Positions 24,890 to 33,282 of a stretch of DNA of 48,157 bases are shown one piece after another. Below the pieces are notes generated by a model, which worked only from the letters and a program-made list of their open reading frames with translations, made no database searches and was not told the origin of the DNA. The position numbers and the translations under genes were made by a program. Source of the stretch: Microbacterium oxydans (lineage in GTDB: Bacteria > Actinomycetota > Actinomycetes > Actinomycetales > Microbacteriaceae); contig NZ_JYIV01000011.1 of NCBI RefSeq assembly GCF_000956405.1, positions 1 to 48,157 on the forward strand, in the 5' to 3' direction. How positions within the stretch are numbered: position 1 is the first letter of the stretch; every line of letters starts with the position of its first letter.

Positions 24890-25548
24890 TGGATCGCCTG
24901 AACGAACTGTGGCCCGAGCTATGGAAGGCCGCGCTCGAGACGCTCTACATGACGACGTTCGCGCTCGTCCTCGGTGGCATCCTGGGGCTGGCGATCGGCG
25001 TGATCCTCTATGTCACCCGCCCCGGCGGTCTCGTGCAGAACCGGCCGGTCGCGTTCATCGCGAACCTCGGGGTGAACTTCTTCCGCCCGATCCCGTTCGT
25101 GCTCTTCGTCGCCGTCGCGCAGCCGTTCGCCCGAGCCGTGGTCGGCACCGGAATCGGCACCACAGCGGGCGCGTTCATGATCGCGCTCGCGGCTGCCTTC
25201 GCGATCGGCCGCATCGTCGAGCAGCATCTCGTCTCGGTATCTCCCGGGGTCATCGAGGCCGCGCGAGCGATGGGTGCGGGTCCGTGGCGCATCCTCTTCA
25301 CCGTGGCGATCCCCGAGTCGCTGGGGCCGCTCATCCTCGGGTACACCTTCATCGTCGTCGCGCTCATCGACATGACGGCCATGGCCGGGCTGATCGGCGG
25401 TGGCGGTCTCGGTGCGTTCGCGCAGATCTACGGATTCCGGCAGTTCGAGCCGGTCGTGATGTGGACGGCGATCGTCCTGATCGTCGTGTTCGTGCATCTC
25501 GTGCAGATGCTCGGCACGCGCCTGGCGCGCAAGGTCATGCGCCGCTGA
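24889..25548 (+). CDS. metI: Methionine importer permease MetI
   Basis: 219 residues with five hydrophobic helices. The EAA-type loop EAARAMGAGPWRILFTVAIPESLGP (about 123-147) docks onto MetN. FFRPIPFVLFV near residue 60 is typical of MetI. The start overlaps the metN stop by one base. The last 14 bases overlap the convergent pseudouridine synthase gene. Confidence 0.93.
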   Translation: MDRLNELWPELWKAALETLYMTTFALVLGGILGLAIGVILYVTRPGGLVQNRPVAFIANLGVNFFRPIPFVLFVAVAQPFARAVVGTGIGTTAGAFMIALAAAFAIGRIVEQHLVSVSPGVIEAARAMGAGPWRILFTVAIPESLGPLILGYTFIVVALIDMTAMAGLIGGGGLGAFAQIYGFRQFEPVVMWTAIVLIVVFVHLVQMLGTRLARKVMRR

Positions 25549-26488
25549 CGGAGCCCGACGGGTCCTGGGCGCGCGGTGCATGCTGCAACGTGCGCCGCGT
25601 GGTGAACACCCGCTCGACCCCGCTCAGCGGATCGACGAAGCGCAGTTCCCGTGCGAGCAGCTGCAGCGGGCGGTCGAAGTCGTCCGGCAGATCGTCGAGC
25701 AGCTCGGGGTAGAACCGGTCGTTCAGGATGCCGATGCCGAGCGCGGCGAGGTGCACGCGCAGCTGATGCATCTTGCCGCTGTGCGGGCGGAGCAGGGTGT
25801 GCACCACCCGGTCATCGGCGTCGATCAGCTCGATCCGCGTCTCGGCGTTCGGCTCCCTCGCGTCGTCGACCTGCACGCGCACCTGGGCGCGCGGCTTCTC
25901 GATGTGGTTGCGGTAGACGAGGGGGAACGAGGGGAGCGCACCGTGCGCTGGCTGTGCCGACACCGCCTCGTAGACCTTCTGCACCTGCCGGTTCTCGAAC
26001 ATCAGCTGGTAGGCACCGCGGGTGGCCGGTCGCGTCGAGAACATGAGCAGTCCGGCGGTCGCGCGGTCCAGCCGGTGGATGGGCGCCAGATCCGGGTTGT
26101 CCAGCAGGTTGCGCAGCCGCACCAGCGCCGAGTTCTGCAGGAACTTGCCGCCGGGTGTCGTGGGCAGGAAGTGCGGCTTGTCGACGACCACCAGATGCTC
26201 GTCCTGGTGCAGCACCTCGATCTCGAACGGTATCCGCGTCTCGACGGCGGGCTCGCGGTAGTACCAGATGAACTCGACGCTCCCGAGGGCGGCATCGCGG
26301 GGGACCGCAGTGCCGTCGGACCGCACGATGTCACCGCGGTCGAAGCGCTCGAGCAGCCGTTCCGGGTCGAGGTGGAAGAAGCGTTCGATCATGTAGGCGG
26401 CGACGGTCGGCCACGAGCCGGTGAGGGGCACGTGCAGCCGGGTGGCACCCACGCCGTCGCGGACGGGGAGGGGAGAGGGCATGCCCAT
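25535..26488 (-). CDS. RluA-family pseudouridine synthase
   Basis: 317 residues. The catalytic motif HRLDRATAGLLMF (about 139-151) holds the conserved aspartate. LVVVDKPHFLPTTPGG and the later RPHSGKMHQLRVHLAALG (about 234-251) are family hallmarks. No S4 domain is apparent; the N-terminus is distinct, as in the TruC/RluA-like actinobacterial group. It isomerises uridine in rRNA or tRNA; the target site is unknown. It begins 10 bases after the MarR stop, so GNAT, MarR and this gene probably form an operon. Two in-frame ATGs (26488 and 26482) are possible starts. Confidence 0.9.
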   Translation of the reverse strand: MGMPSPLPVRDGVGATRLHVPLTGSWPTVAAYMIERFFHLDPERLLERFDRGDIVRSDGTAVPRDAALGSVEFIWYYREPAVETRIPFEIEVLHQDEHLVVVDKPHFLPTTPGGKFLQNSALVRLRNLLDNPDLAPIHRLDRATAGLLMFSTRPATRGAYQLMFENRQVQKVYEAVSAQPAHGALPSFPLVYRNHIEKPRAQVRVQVDDAREPNAETRIELIDADDRVVHTLLRPHSGKMHQLRVHLAALGIGILNDRFYPELLDDLPDDFDRPLQLLARELRFVDPLSGVERVFTTRRTLQHAPRAQDPSGSVSGA

Positions 26489-26498
26489 CAGCGGACGG

Positions 26499-26993
26499 TC
26501 ACGAGTCGAAGCTCAGGCTCAGCTTGCGCAGCAGCCCCGCGAGGCGATCGCGGTCGGAGCGGGAGAGCGCCTGCAGCAGGTCGGCCTCCACGTCGACGAG
26601 ACGCGTGATGGCGGCGTCCACACGGATGCGCCCGTCGTCGGTGAGCGTCACCAGCACGCTGCGGCCGTCACCCGGGTCTGCCTCGCGCCGCACGAAGCGA
26701 CGACCGACCAGGCGGTCGATCCGGTTGGTCATCGTGCCGCTCGAGACCAGGGTCTGCTGCAGCAGTTGCTTGGGGGAGAGCTGGAACGGAGCGCCCGCTC
26801 TGCGCAGCGCCGAGAGCACGTCCCACTCCCAGTGCTCGAGATCGCTGCGCCGGAACACGTCGCGGCGGGCACGGTCGAGGTGGCGCGACAGTCGATCCAT
26901 CCGCGACAGCACCTCGAGGGGGGAGAAGTCGAGGTCGGGACGCTGGGTGTTCCATGCGCCGACGATACGATCGACCTCATCCACCTCGCTCAT
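26499..26993 (-). CDS. MarR-family transcriptional regulator
   Basis: 164 residues. Winged-helix MarR core: WEWDVLSALRRAG, then LSPKQLLQQTLVSSGTMTNRIDRLVGRRFVRREADPGDGRSVLVTLTDDG (about 73-122, helix-turn-helix plus wing). The ligand-binding dimer helices flank it. It probably controls its own short operon in response to a small aromatic ligand; no clear palindrome is visible in the 30 bases upstream. Confidence 0.9.
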   Translation of the reverse strand: MSEVDEVDRIVGAWNTQRPDLDFSPLEVLSRMDRLSRHLDRARRDVFRRSDLEHWEWDVLSALRRAGAPFQLSPKQLLQQTLVSSGTMTNRIDRLVGRRFVRREADPGDGRSVLVTLTDDGRIRVDAAITRLVDVEADLLQALSRSDRDRLAGLLRKLSLSFDS

Positions 26994-27023
26994 CCGCCCA
27001 TTATCGCGCGTGCGAGGCGAGGA

Positions 27024-27497
27024 TCAGGACTTCGCGGGAAGCGCGAGCGTCATGAACGTGCTGTGCGGGTCGAGCACATAGGAGCCGAAGGGGCCGCTTT
27101 CGCGGAAGCCCGCCGCGGCGTACAGCGCCCGCGCCGGGACGAAGAAGTCGGCGCTCCCGGTCTCGAGCGAGATCCGTCGGATGCCGCGTGCCTCGGCGTC
27201 CGCCAGAAGGAAGGCGAGCATGGTGCGACCCAGACCTCGCCCGCGCAGCGCGGGATCCGTGCGCATCGATTTGACCTCCTCGTGCCCCTCGTCGATCGTC
27301 GCCAACGCGCCGGTGGCGACGGGCGCACCGTCGAGGTGGGCGGCGAAGAGTCGCACCCTCGGGGCGAGCAGCCGCTCGAAGACGAGGGCGTGGCGGCTCT
27401 CCGCGGGAGCTGTGTGCTCCAACTCCGCATGGTGGGCGACCAGGAATTCGGCCAGGGCGGGGGTCGCGTCATGCACCCGTTCGATCACGATGCTCAT
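27024..27497 (-). CDS. GNAT-family N-acetyltransferase
   Basis: 157 residues. The acetyl-CoA loop RTDPALRGRGLGRTMLAFLLADAEARG (about 78-104, motif A with RGRGLG) is clear, as is ALYAAAGFRESGPF (motif B). Similar proteins are putative YsnE/PhnO-like acetyltransferases, with substrate unknown. It is followed by MarR after 30 bases. The 112 bases between its start and the tRNA hold the divergent promoters. Confidence 0.88.
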   Translation of the reverse strand: MSIVIERVHDATPALAEFLVAHHAELEHTAPAESRHALVFERLLAPRVRLFAAHLDGAPVATGALATIDEGHEEVKSMRTDPALRGRGLGRTMLAFLLADAEARGIRRISLETGSADFFVPARALYAAAGFRESGPFGSYVLDPHSTFMTLALPAKS

Positions 27498-27609
27498 GTC
27501 GTCAGCATCGCAGATCGGTATTTCGCGCAGATGTCGGGCGGTGGTGTCAGCAGAACAGGGGCTGGAGCATGGCAGACTTGTCCCCGCGGTGCCCTCTGAG
27601 GCGGCGCGG

Positions 27610-27681
27610 TCCGCCGTGGTGTAATGGCAGCACGACAGCCTTTGGAGCTGTGAGGTCTAGGTTCGAGTCCTGGCGGCGGAG
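27610..27681 (+). tRNA. tRNA-Gln (anticodon UUG)
   Basis: 72 bases folding as a full cloverleaf: acceptor TCCGCCG / CGGCGGA, D-arm GTG...CAC, anticodon stem ACAGC / GCTGT with loop CTTTGGA (anticodon TTG), and T-arm CTAGG-TTCGAGT-CCTGG. The discriminator is G at 27681. CCA is not encoded, so the 3' end would be made by RNase Z and tRNA nucleotidyltransferase. The glmU start codon begins two bases after the tRNA. Confidence 0.95.
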
Positions 27682-27682
27682 C

Positions 27683-29113
27683 ATGACTGGGAACAATCTC
27701 GCCATCATCGTCCTCGCTGCAGGGCAGGGCACTCGCATGAAGTCCCGCCTGCCGAAGGTACTGCACCCGATCGGCGGGCGTCCGCTCGTGGGACACGTGC
27801 TCACCACCGCTCAGCGGTTGCAGGCTGCGCACGTCGAGGTCGTCGTCCGGCACGAGCGTGACCAGGTGGTCGCCGCGCTCGCTGCCGACTACCCGGACGC
27901 GGTGTTCGTCGACCAGGACGAGATCCCAGGAACCGGTCGTGCTGTGCAGGTGGCCGTCGATGCTCTCCCCGCCGATTTCGAAGGCGACGTGCTCGTGCTC
28001 TCGGGTGACTGCCCGCTGGCCGATGTCGACACCCTCTCGGCCTTCCTGGCGGAGCACAGGGAGTCCGGTGCACCCGCCACGCTCATGACCGCGCTGGTGG
28101 ACGATCCCACCGGCTACGGCCGCGTCGTGCGAGATGCCGACGGCGGTGTCGACCGCATCGTGGAGCAGAAGGACGCCAGCGCCGAGGAGGCCGCCGTCCG
28201 CGAGATCAACGCCGGCATGTACGTGTTCCGCGCCGCGACGCTGCGCACCTACCTGCCGCAGCTGAGCCTCGACAACGCTCAGCGCGAGATGTACCTGACC
28301 GATGTGCCCGGACTGCTCCGTCGTGACGGCGACCGGGTCGCCGCATCGGTCGTGTCCGATGTCACGGTCACCTACGGGGTGAACGACCGCACGCAGCTCG
28401 CGCTGGTCGGGCGTCTGCTCAACCAGCGGATCGTGCGCCGCTGGCAGCTCGAGGGCGTCACCGTGATCGATCCGGCCACCACCTGGATCGACGACGACGC
28501 GACGCTCTCGCCCGATGTCACGGTCCTCCCGAACACGCAGATCCTGCGCGCCACGACCATCGCCTCCGGCGCCGTGATCGGCCCGGACACGACGCTGGTC
28601 GACTGCGAGGTCGGTGAGGACGCGGTCGTCCGCCGTACCGATGCCACCCTCGCGGTGATCGGCGCCGAGGCGACCGTGGGTCCGTTCTCGTTCCTCCGCC
28701 CCGGTACGGTCCTCGGTGCCAAGGGGAAGATCGGCGCCTACGTGGAGACCAAGAACGCCGAGATCGGTGAGGGCAGCAAGGTGCCGCACCTGTCATACGT
28801 GGGTGACGCGACGATCGGCCGTGGGGTGAACCTGGGCGCGAGCACGATCACCGCGAACTACGACGACGTGCACAAGCACCGCACCGAGATCGGCGACGAG
28901 GTGCACACCGGGTCGCACACGGTACTCGTCGCGCCCGTTAGGCTGGGAGCCGGTGCGAAGACCGGTGCAGGCGCCGTCGTCCGCAAGGACGTCCCCGCCG
29001 GCGCTCTGGCCATGAGCGTCGCCCCCCAGCGCAACATCGAGGGCTGGGTCGAGAAGAACAGAGCAGGGACGGGCGCGGCGGATGCCGCGTCCCGGGAGAA
29101 TTCGGCGGAATAG
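27683..29113 (+). CDS. glmU: Bifunctional GlmU (UDP-GlcNAc synthesis)
   Basis: 476 residues. The N-terminal uridyltransferase has LAAGQGTRMKSRLPKVLHPIGG (about 11-32), LSGDCPL and GYGR. The C-terminal left-handed beta-helix acetyltransferase (about 250-455) contains RPGTVLGAKGKIGAYVETKNA and HLSYVGDATIG, with acetyl-CoA-site NLGASTITANYD. It makes UDP-N-acetylglucosamine for peptidoglycan. The start is fixed by conservation of LAIIVLAAGQG, five residues in. There is no Shine-Dalgarno site: the 5' flank is the tRNA itself. prs follows after six bases. Confidence 0.96.
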   Translation: MTGNNLAIIVLAAGQGTRMKSRLPKVLHPIGGRPLVGHVLTTAQRLQAAHVEVVVRHERDQVVAALAADYPDAVFVDQDEIPGTGRAVQVAVDALPADFEGDVLVLSGDCPLADVDTLSAFLAEHRESGAPATLMTALVDDPTGYGRVVRDADGGVDRIVEQKDASAEEAAVREINAGMYVFRAATLRTYLPQLSLDNAQREMYLTDVPGLLRRDGDRVAASVVSDVTVTYGVNDRTQLALVGRLLNQRIVRRWQLEGVTVIDPATTWIDDDATLSPDVTVLPNTQILRATTIASGAVIGPDTTLVDCEVGEDAVVRRTDATLAVIGAEATVGPFSFLRPGTVLGAKGKIGAYVETKNAEIGEGSKVPHLSYVGDATIGRGVNLGASTITANYDDVHKHRTEIGDEVHTGSHTVLVAPVRLGAGAKTGAGAVVRKDVPAGALAMSVAPQRNIEGWVEKNRAGTGAADAASRENSAE

Positions 29114-29119
29114 GCGGAA

Positions 29120-30154
29120 ATGGCGCGCAAGAAGAAGACGGTCGATCTGGATCGCGACAACGGCGTGGCCCCCGGGATCATCGCCAAGACCAAGAAGCGG
29201 CTCGTCGTCGCCGGAGGCCGCTCGCATCCCGCCCTCACCGCGGCTGTCGCCGAGGCGCTGGGCACCGAGATCGCCCCGGTCGAGCACCGTACGTTCGCCT
29301 CGGGTGAGATCTACGCCCGTTTCGAGGTGTCGATCCGCGGCGTCGACCTCTTCCTCATCCAGACGTTCGGCGAGCCGGTCAACGAGTGGCTCATGGAGAC
29401 CCTCATCATGATCGACGCGGCCAAGCGCGCGTCGGCCAAGCGCATCACCGTCGTCGCGCCGTACTATCCGTATTCGCGCCAGGACAAGAAGGGGCGCGGT
29501 CGCGAGCCGATCAGCGCCCGTCTCGTGGCCGACCTGCTGAAGACGGCCGGTGCCGACCGGGTCATGAGCGTCGACCTGCACGCCGCGCAGATCCAGGGCT
29601 TCTTCGACGGTCCCGTCGACCACCTGTTCGCCAAGCCCGTGCTGCTCGACTACTTCGAGCGCACGCTGTCGCCGGCCGACCGCGAGATCCTCACGGTCGT
29701 CTCTCCCGACATGGGTCGCGTGCGCGTGGCCGACACCTGGTCGGACAGTCTCGGCGCTCCGCTCGCGATCATCCACAAGCGTCGCGACCCGAAGGTCGCC
29801 AACCAGGTCTCGGTGCACGAGATCGTCGGTGCCGTCGAGGGTCGCACCTGCCTCCTCGTCGACGACATGATCGACACCGGTGGCACGATCGTCAAGGCCG
29901 CGCAGGCACTCAAGGCGAACGGGGCGCACCGCGTGATCGTCGCCGCGACGCACGCGATCTTCAGCGACCCGGCATCGGAGCGGCTGCAGGACGCGTCCAT
30001 CGACGAGGTCGTCATCACCGACACGATCCCGCTCACCGAGTCACGCCAATGGGACAAGCTCACGATCCTCCCGATCGCTCCGCTCCTGGCCCGCGCGATC
30101 CATGAGGTGTTCGAGGACGGCTCCGTCACCAGCATGTTCGGCGGAGACGCGTAA
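29120..30154 (+). CDS. prs: Ribose-phosphate pyrophosphokinase
   Basis: 344 residues, class I PRPP synthetase. The PRPP loop VDDMIDTGGTI (about 248-258), the flexible loop YYPYSRQDKKGRGREPI (about 115-131) and VDLHAAQIQGFF are all conserved. It makes PRPP from ribose 5-phosphate and ATP for nucleotides, His, Trp and arabinan precursors. A Lys-rich N-terminal extension (about 20 residues) is longer than in enteric Prs. It is in an operon with glmU, an arrangement kept in many Actinobacteria. Confidence 0.96.
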   Translation: MARKKKTVDLDRDNGVAPGIIAKTKKRLVVAGGRSHPALTAAVAEALGTEIAPVEHRTFASGEIYARFEVSIRGVDLFLIQTFGEPVNEWLMETLIMIDAAKRASAKRITVVAPYYPYSRQDKKGRGREPISARLVADLLKTAGADRVMSVDLHAAQIQGFFDGPVDHLFAKPVLLDYFERTLSPADREILTVVSPDMGRVRVADTWSDSLGAPLAIIHKRRDPKVANQVSVHEIVGAVEGRTCLLVDDMIDTGGTIVKAAQALKANGAHRVIVAATHAIFSDPASERLQDASIDEVVITDTIPLTESRQWDKLTILPIAPLLARAIHEVFEDGSVTSMFGGDA

Positions 30155-30247
30155 CGCATCGCCGCGACACAGCCCGCGCATAGCTGTGGTGCTTACGGTC
30201 GAATGGTCGGCGAGCGCGTCGGCCGACACCGAGCCGGGAGGACCACC

Positions 30248-30721
30248 ATGATCCGCACGACCATACCGACCTCTGTCCGCAAGGGATCCGCACTCCTCGG
30301 GATCGCAGGTCTCTTCGTCCTCGCCGGATGCTCCGGCGCTGCCGATGCCGAGGGCTCCTCCGGGGCCGACAGCTCTCCCGATACGGGTGCCTCCGCATCG
30401 TCTTCGGGAGGCGACGGCACGGCCACCTACAACGACGGTACCTACACCGCCGAGGGCTCGTACCAGACCCCCGAGACCGTGGAGAAGATCTCCGTCACGC
30501 TGACGCTCGCCGACGGCGTCGTCACCGATGTCGAGGTCACGGGAGATCCGCAGGCGCCCGAGAGCAAGCGCTACCAGGGCGAGTTCATCGACGGTATCGC
30601 CGCCGAGGTCGACGGCAAGCCGATCGACGAGCTGAACGTCACCCGGGTCGCGGGATCCTCGCTCACCAGCGGCGGGTTCAACGACGCGGTCGAGTCGATC
30701 AAGGAGCAGGCTGCCGCGTAG
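30248..30721 (+). CDS. FMN-binding domain lipoprotein
   Basis: 157 residues. The lipobox VLAGC puts the lipid cysteine at 28, followed by a Ser/Gly/Asp-rich tether (29-60) and an FMN_bind domain (about 61-155; YNDGTYTAEGSYQTPETVEKISVTLTLADG onset). In this family ApbE attaches FMN through a phosphoester to a Thr or Ser in an SGAT-like motif. Here the matching stretch reads AGSSLTS (135-141), so the acceptor would be Ser138. The next gene encodes ApbE, which supports modification. The ATG at 30248 follows GGGAGGACCACC. It probably sits outside the membrane as a one-electron carrier. Confidence 0.88.
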   Translation: MIRTTIPTSVRKGSALLGIAGLFVLAGCSGAADAEGSSGADSSPDTGASASSSGGDGTATYNDGTYTAEGSYQTPETVEKISVTLTLADGVVTDVEVTGDPQAPESKRYQGEFIDGIAAEVDGKPIDELNVTRVAGSSLTSGGFNDAVESIKEQAAA

Positions 30722-30736
30722 GCGCCTGACACCCGC

Positions 30737-31615
30737 ATGGCCATCTGGAGCTTCGAGGCCATCGGAACGCACTGGGAGATCGAGACCATCGACCCGTTGC
30801 CTGCTGCGGCGAAGGCGGCGGTGACCGCAGAGATCGAGCGATTCGACCGCGAATGGTCTCGGTTTCGCGCCGACTCCGAGGTCGTGCGCCTCGGGAGGCT
30901 CGGTGGTGTTCTCACCTCCGCCGACGCGGCTCCCATGCTCGACGCGTACCGTGAGCTCTCCGTGGCGACCGCCGGTGCCGTGAATCCCCTCGTCGCCGAG
31001 AGCCTGGAGGCGCTCGGCTACGACGCGGCATACACGTTGATCGCCGGGCAGCCGCTCGCGGCACCGGAAGAGTGGGATCGGCATCTCTCTTGGGATGACG
31101 GCGAGGTCAGGGCTTCGGCTCCGGTGCTGCTCGATGTCGGAGCTCTCGGGAAAGGCCGCCTCGTCGATCTCGTGTCGGCGGTGCTGGATCGTGTGCCCGG
31201 TGATCTCGTGGTCGATGCCGGTGGCGACATCCGGGTGCGCGGCGCCGGTGTGCGCATCGCCCTCGAGCATCCCTACGACGCGACGAAGGCGATCGGTGTC
31301 GTCGAGGTGCACGACCACGCTCTGTGCGCCTCGGCGATCAATCGACGCGCATGGGGGAGCGGTCTCCACCATGTCCTGGATGCCCGCACCGGCGTGCCCG
31401 TGCGCACCTGGGCGGCGACCTGGGCCCTCGCACCGGATGCCATGAAGGCCGACGCCGTGGCGACCGCGCTCTTCTTCGACGGCGGTCCTGAGGTCGCAGC
31501 AGCCTGGGGGGTCGAGTGGGTGCGGATGAGCACCGACGGGCGGGTGCAGCGTTCGCCCGATTGCCCGGCCGAGCTGTTCCTCACGGCGGGGGAGTCGCCC
31601 GCAGCCCGGGGCTAG
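30737..31615 (+). CDS. apbE: FAD:protein FMN transferase (ApbE)
   Basis: 292 residues. Family motifs in order: LLDVGALGKGRLVD (about 131-144), LVVDAGGDIRVRG (about 155-167), HHVLDARTGVPV (about 210-221) and ADAVATALFF with the Mg2+ aspartate. It transfers FMN from FAD onto Thr or Ser of exported flavoproteins. No convincing signal peptide is seen, so it may act in the cytoplasm or be held at the membrane. It starts 15 bases after the FMN-binding gene and is followed by the membrane reductase after 32 bases. Confidence 0.92.
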   Translation: MAIWSFEAIGTHWEIETIDPLPAAAKAAVTAEIERFDREWSRFRADSEVVRLGRLGGVLTSADAAPMLDAYRELSVATAGAVNPLVAESLEALGYDAAYTLIAGQPLAAPEEWDRHLSWDDGEVRASAPVLLDVGALGKGRLVDLVSAVLDRVPGDLVVDAGGDIRVRGAGVRIALEHPYDATKAIGVVEVHDHALCASAINRRAWGSGLHHVLDARTGVPVRTWAATWALAPDAMKADAVATALFFDGGPEVAAAWGVEWVRMSTDGRVQRSPDCPAELFLTAGESPAARG

Positions 31616-31647
31616 CCCGCAATCCAGAACCAGGGAAGAGTGGAAAC

Positions 31648-33222
31648 GTGATCACCTCATTCACCGCCGCACGTCAGCGGGTCCTCGCCGTGCTGGGCTC
31701 GCTGTCGATGTACCGTCTCGTCCTGTTCGCGCTGATCGCCCTGGCCGTCATCGCCTTCGTGCTCTCGCTGTTCGGAGTGATCGTCTCGCCGACCCCCATC
31801 GAGCTCGTGGTGTCCTTCCTCGTGCTCGCCGTCGTCATCTCGGCCGTCGACGCCGCGGCACAGCGCATCCTGCGGCTGCCGTGGCGCATCGAGTCCTCCC
31901 TCGTGACCGCCCTGATCCTGTTGTTCGTGCTCCGCCCCGGCGTCGAGCCGAGCGCGCTCCTCGGCCTCGCGCTCGCGGGTGCCGTCGCGAGCGTGTCGAA
32001 GTATCTGATCGCGTGGCGGGGCCGCCATATCTTCAACCCGGCCGCGTTCGGAGCGGCCGTGGTCTCGATCCTCGGTGCCTTCGGCGCCTTCGAGTGGCTG
32101 GGCACCTCATCATCGTGGTGGGTCGGCACGCCCGTACTCACGATCCCGGTCGCGGTGCTCGGCCTCGTGGTGCTGTGGCGCACCGAGAAGATCCGGGTCG
32201 TGCTGGTGTTCCTGCTCGTCGCGGTCGCCACCTCCGTCGTGCGGCAGGCGGTTCAGGCGGTCGAGTTCGACATCGCCTTCGACGTCCCGACAGCGCTGCA
32301 GTTCGCGGTGCTGCAGTCGCCGTTCCTCTTCCTCGGGGCCTTCATGCTCTCGGAGCCGCTCACCCTTCCCCCGCGGCGTCGGCAGCAGCTGGTGGTGGCC
32401 GTGGTGGTCGGTCTGCTCGCGGGATGGCCTCTCTCCGTGGCCGGCCTGTTCACCCTCGGACAGGAGCGCGCGCTGCTCATCGGAAACCTGGTGGCGTTCG
32501 CCTTCGCGCTGCGCGGGTCGGTGCGGCTCGTGCTCGAACGGCGCGAGTTCGTCACTCCGACCGCACAGGAGCTGACCTTCCGCGCCAAGGGTCGTGTGCG
32601 GTTCCTTCCCGGCCAGTATCTCGAGCTCGACGTTCCGCATCACCGCCCGGACGCGCGCGGCACCCGGCGCGAGTTCAGCATCGTGTCCGCGCCGGCCGAT
32701 CTGCCCACGCTGCGCATCGCGTACAAGAACGGCGACCAGAAGCACCCCTCCAGCTACAAGCGTGCTCTCGCGGCCGCCGAGCCCGGAGCGACGTTCGCGG
32801 TGACCGGCACGTGGGGCGACTTCATCCTCCCGCGCGGTGACCAGCCTGTTCTCATGGTCGCTGCAGGCATCGGCGTGACCCCGTTCGTGTCCCAACTGCG
32901 ACAGCTGCAGGCGACGGGGCAGCACCGCGACGTGGTGCTGATCTACGTCGCCGCCGATGCCTCGGAGCTCGCGTTCCGCGACGAGCTGGCCGCGACCGGT
33001 GTGCGCACCGTCGTGTTCACGCGCGACGAGCCGGCCGCTCTGCCCCCGCACTGGTCGTGGGCACAGGGGTCGCGTCTGGACGCCGATACCCTCGAACGCG
33101 CGGTAGCCGACCTGGGTGAGCGCCACGCCTTCATCTCGGGACCGCCCCGCCTGATCGCCGACCTCGCGCCCGCGCTGCAGAAGGCCCGAAGCCTCACCAC
33201 GGACGCCTTCGCCGGCTACTGA
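31648..33222 (+). CDS. RnfD/NqrB-like membrane domain fused to a ferredoxin reductase domain
   Basis: 524 residues. Residues 1-295 hold about ten membrane helices with HIFNPAAFGAAVVS (about 130-143), the RnfD/NqrB-type quinone/flavin-subunit motif. Residues 300-524 form an FNR-type FAD/NAD(P)H module: FLPGQYLELDVP, REFSIVSAP (FAD-binding, about 341-349), VAAGIGVTPFVSQL (NAD(P) loop, about 408-421) and a final AFISGPP. It would pass electrons from cytosolic NAD(P)H across the membrane, most simply to the flavinylated lipoprotein. The GTG at 31648 follows GGGAAGAGTGG. No iron-sulfur domain is present. Confidence 0.85.
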   Translation: MITSFTAARQRVLAVLGSLSMYRLVLFALIALAVIAFVLSLFGVIVSPTPIELVVSFLVLAVVISAVDAAAQRILRLPWRIESSLVTALILLFVLRPGVEPSALLGLALAGAVASVSKYLIAWRGRHIFNPAAFGAAVVSILGAFGAFEWLGTSSSWWVGTPVLTIPVAVLGLVVLWRTEKIRVVLVFLLVAVATSVVRQAVQAVEFDIAFDVPTALQFAVLQSPFLFLGAFMLSEPLTLPPRRRQQLVVAVVVGLLAGWPLSVAGLFTLGQERALLIGNLVAFAFALRGSVRLVLERREFVTPTAQELTFRAKGRVRFLPGQYLELDVPHHRPDARGTRREFSIVSAPADLPTLRIAYKNGDQKHPSSYKRALAAAEPGATFAVTGTWGDFILPRGDQPVLMVAAGIGVTPFVSQLRQLQATGQHRDVVLIYVAADASELAFRDELAATGVRTVVFTRDEPAALPPHWSWAQGSRLDADTLERAVADLGERHAFISGPPRLIADLAPALQKARSLTTDAFAGY

Positions 33223-33232
33223 TCACGCTGGC

Positions 33233-33248
33233 GCAGGAGTCTTCCTGC
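33233..33248. terminator. Short stem-loop between convergent reductase and kinase genes
   Basis: GCAGGA-gtct-TCCTGC is a perfect 6-base-pair stem in the 60-base gap between the two convergent stops. It has no T-run and is short, so it is only a weak bidirectional terminator candidate. Confidence 0.3.
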
Positions 33249-33282
33249 AAGGCGGCGCAGCGGGTTCCGCCGCGGCGCGGGG

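Noticed and set aside
27498..27609. Specific promoter for the tRNA
   Set aside because: CAGACT at 27573 could be a -10 box but no matching -35 is found at a normal distance, so no call was made.
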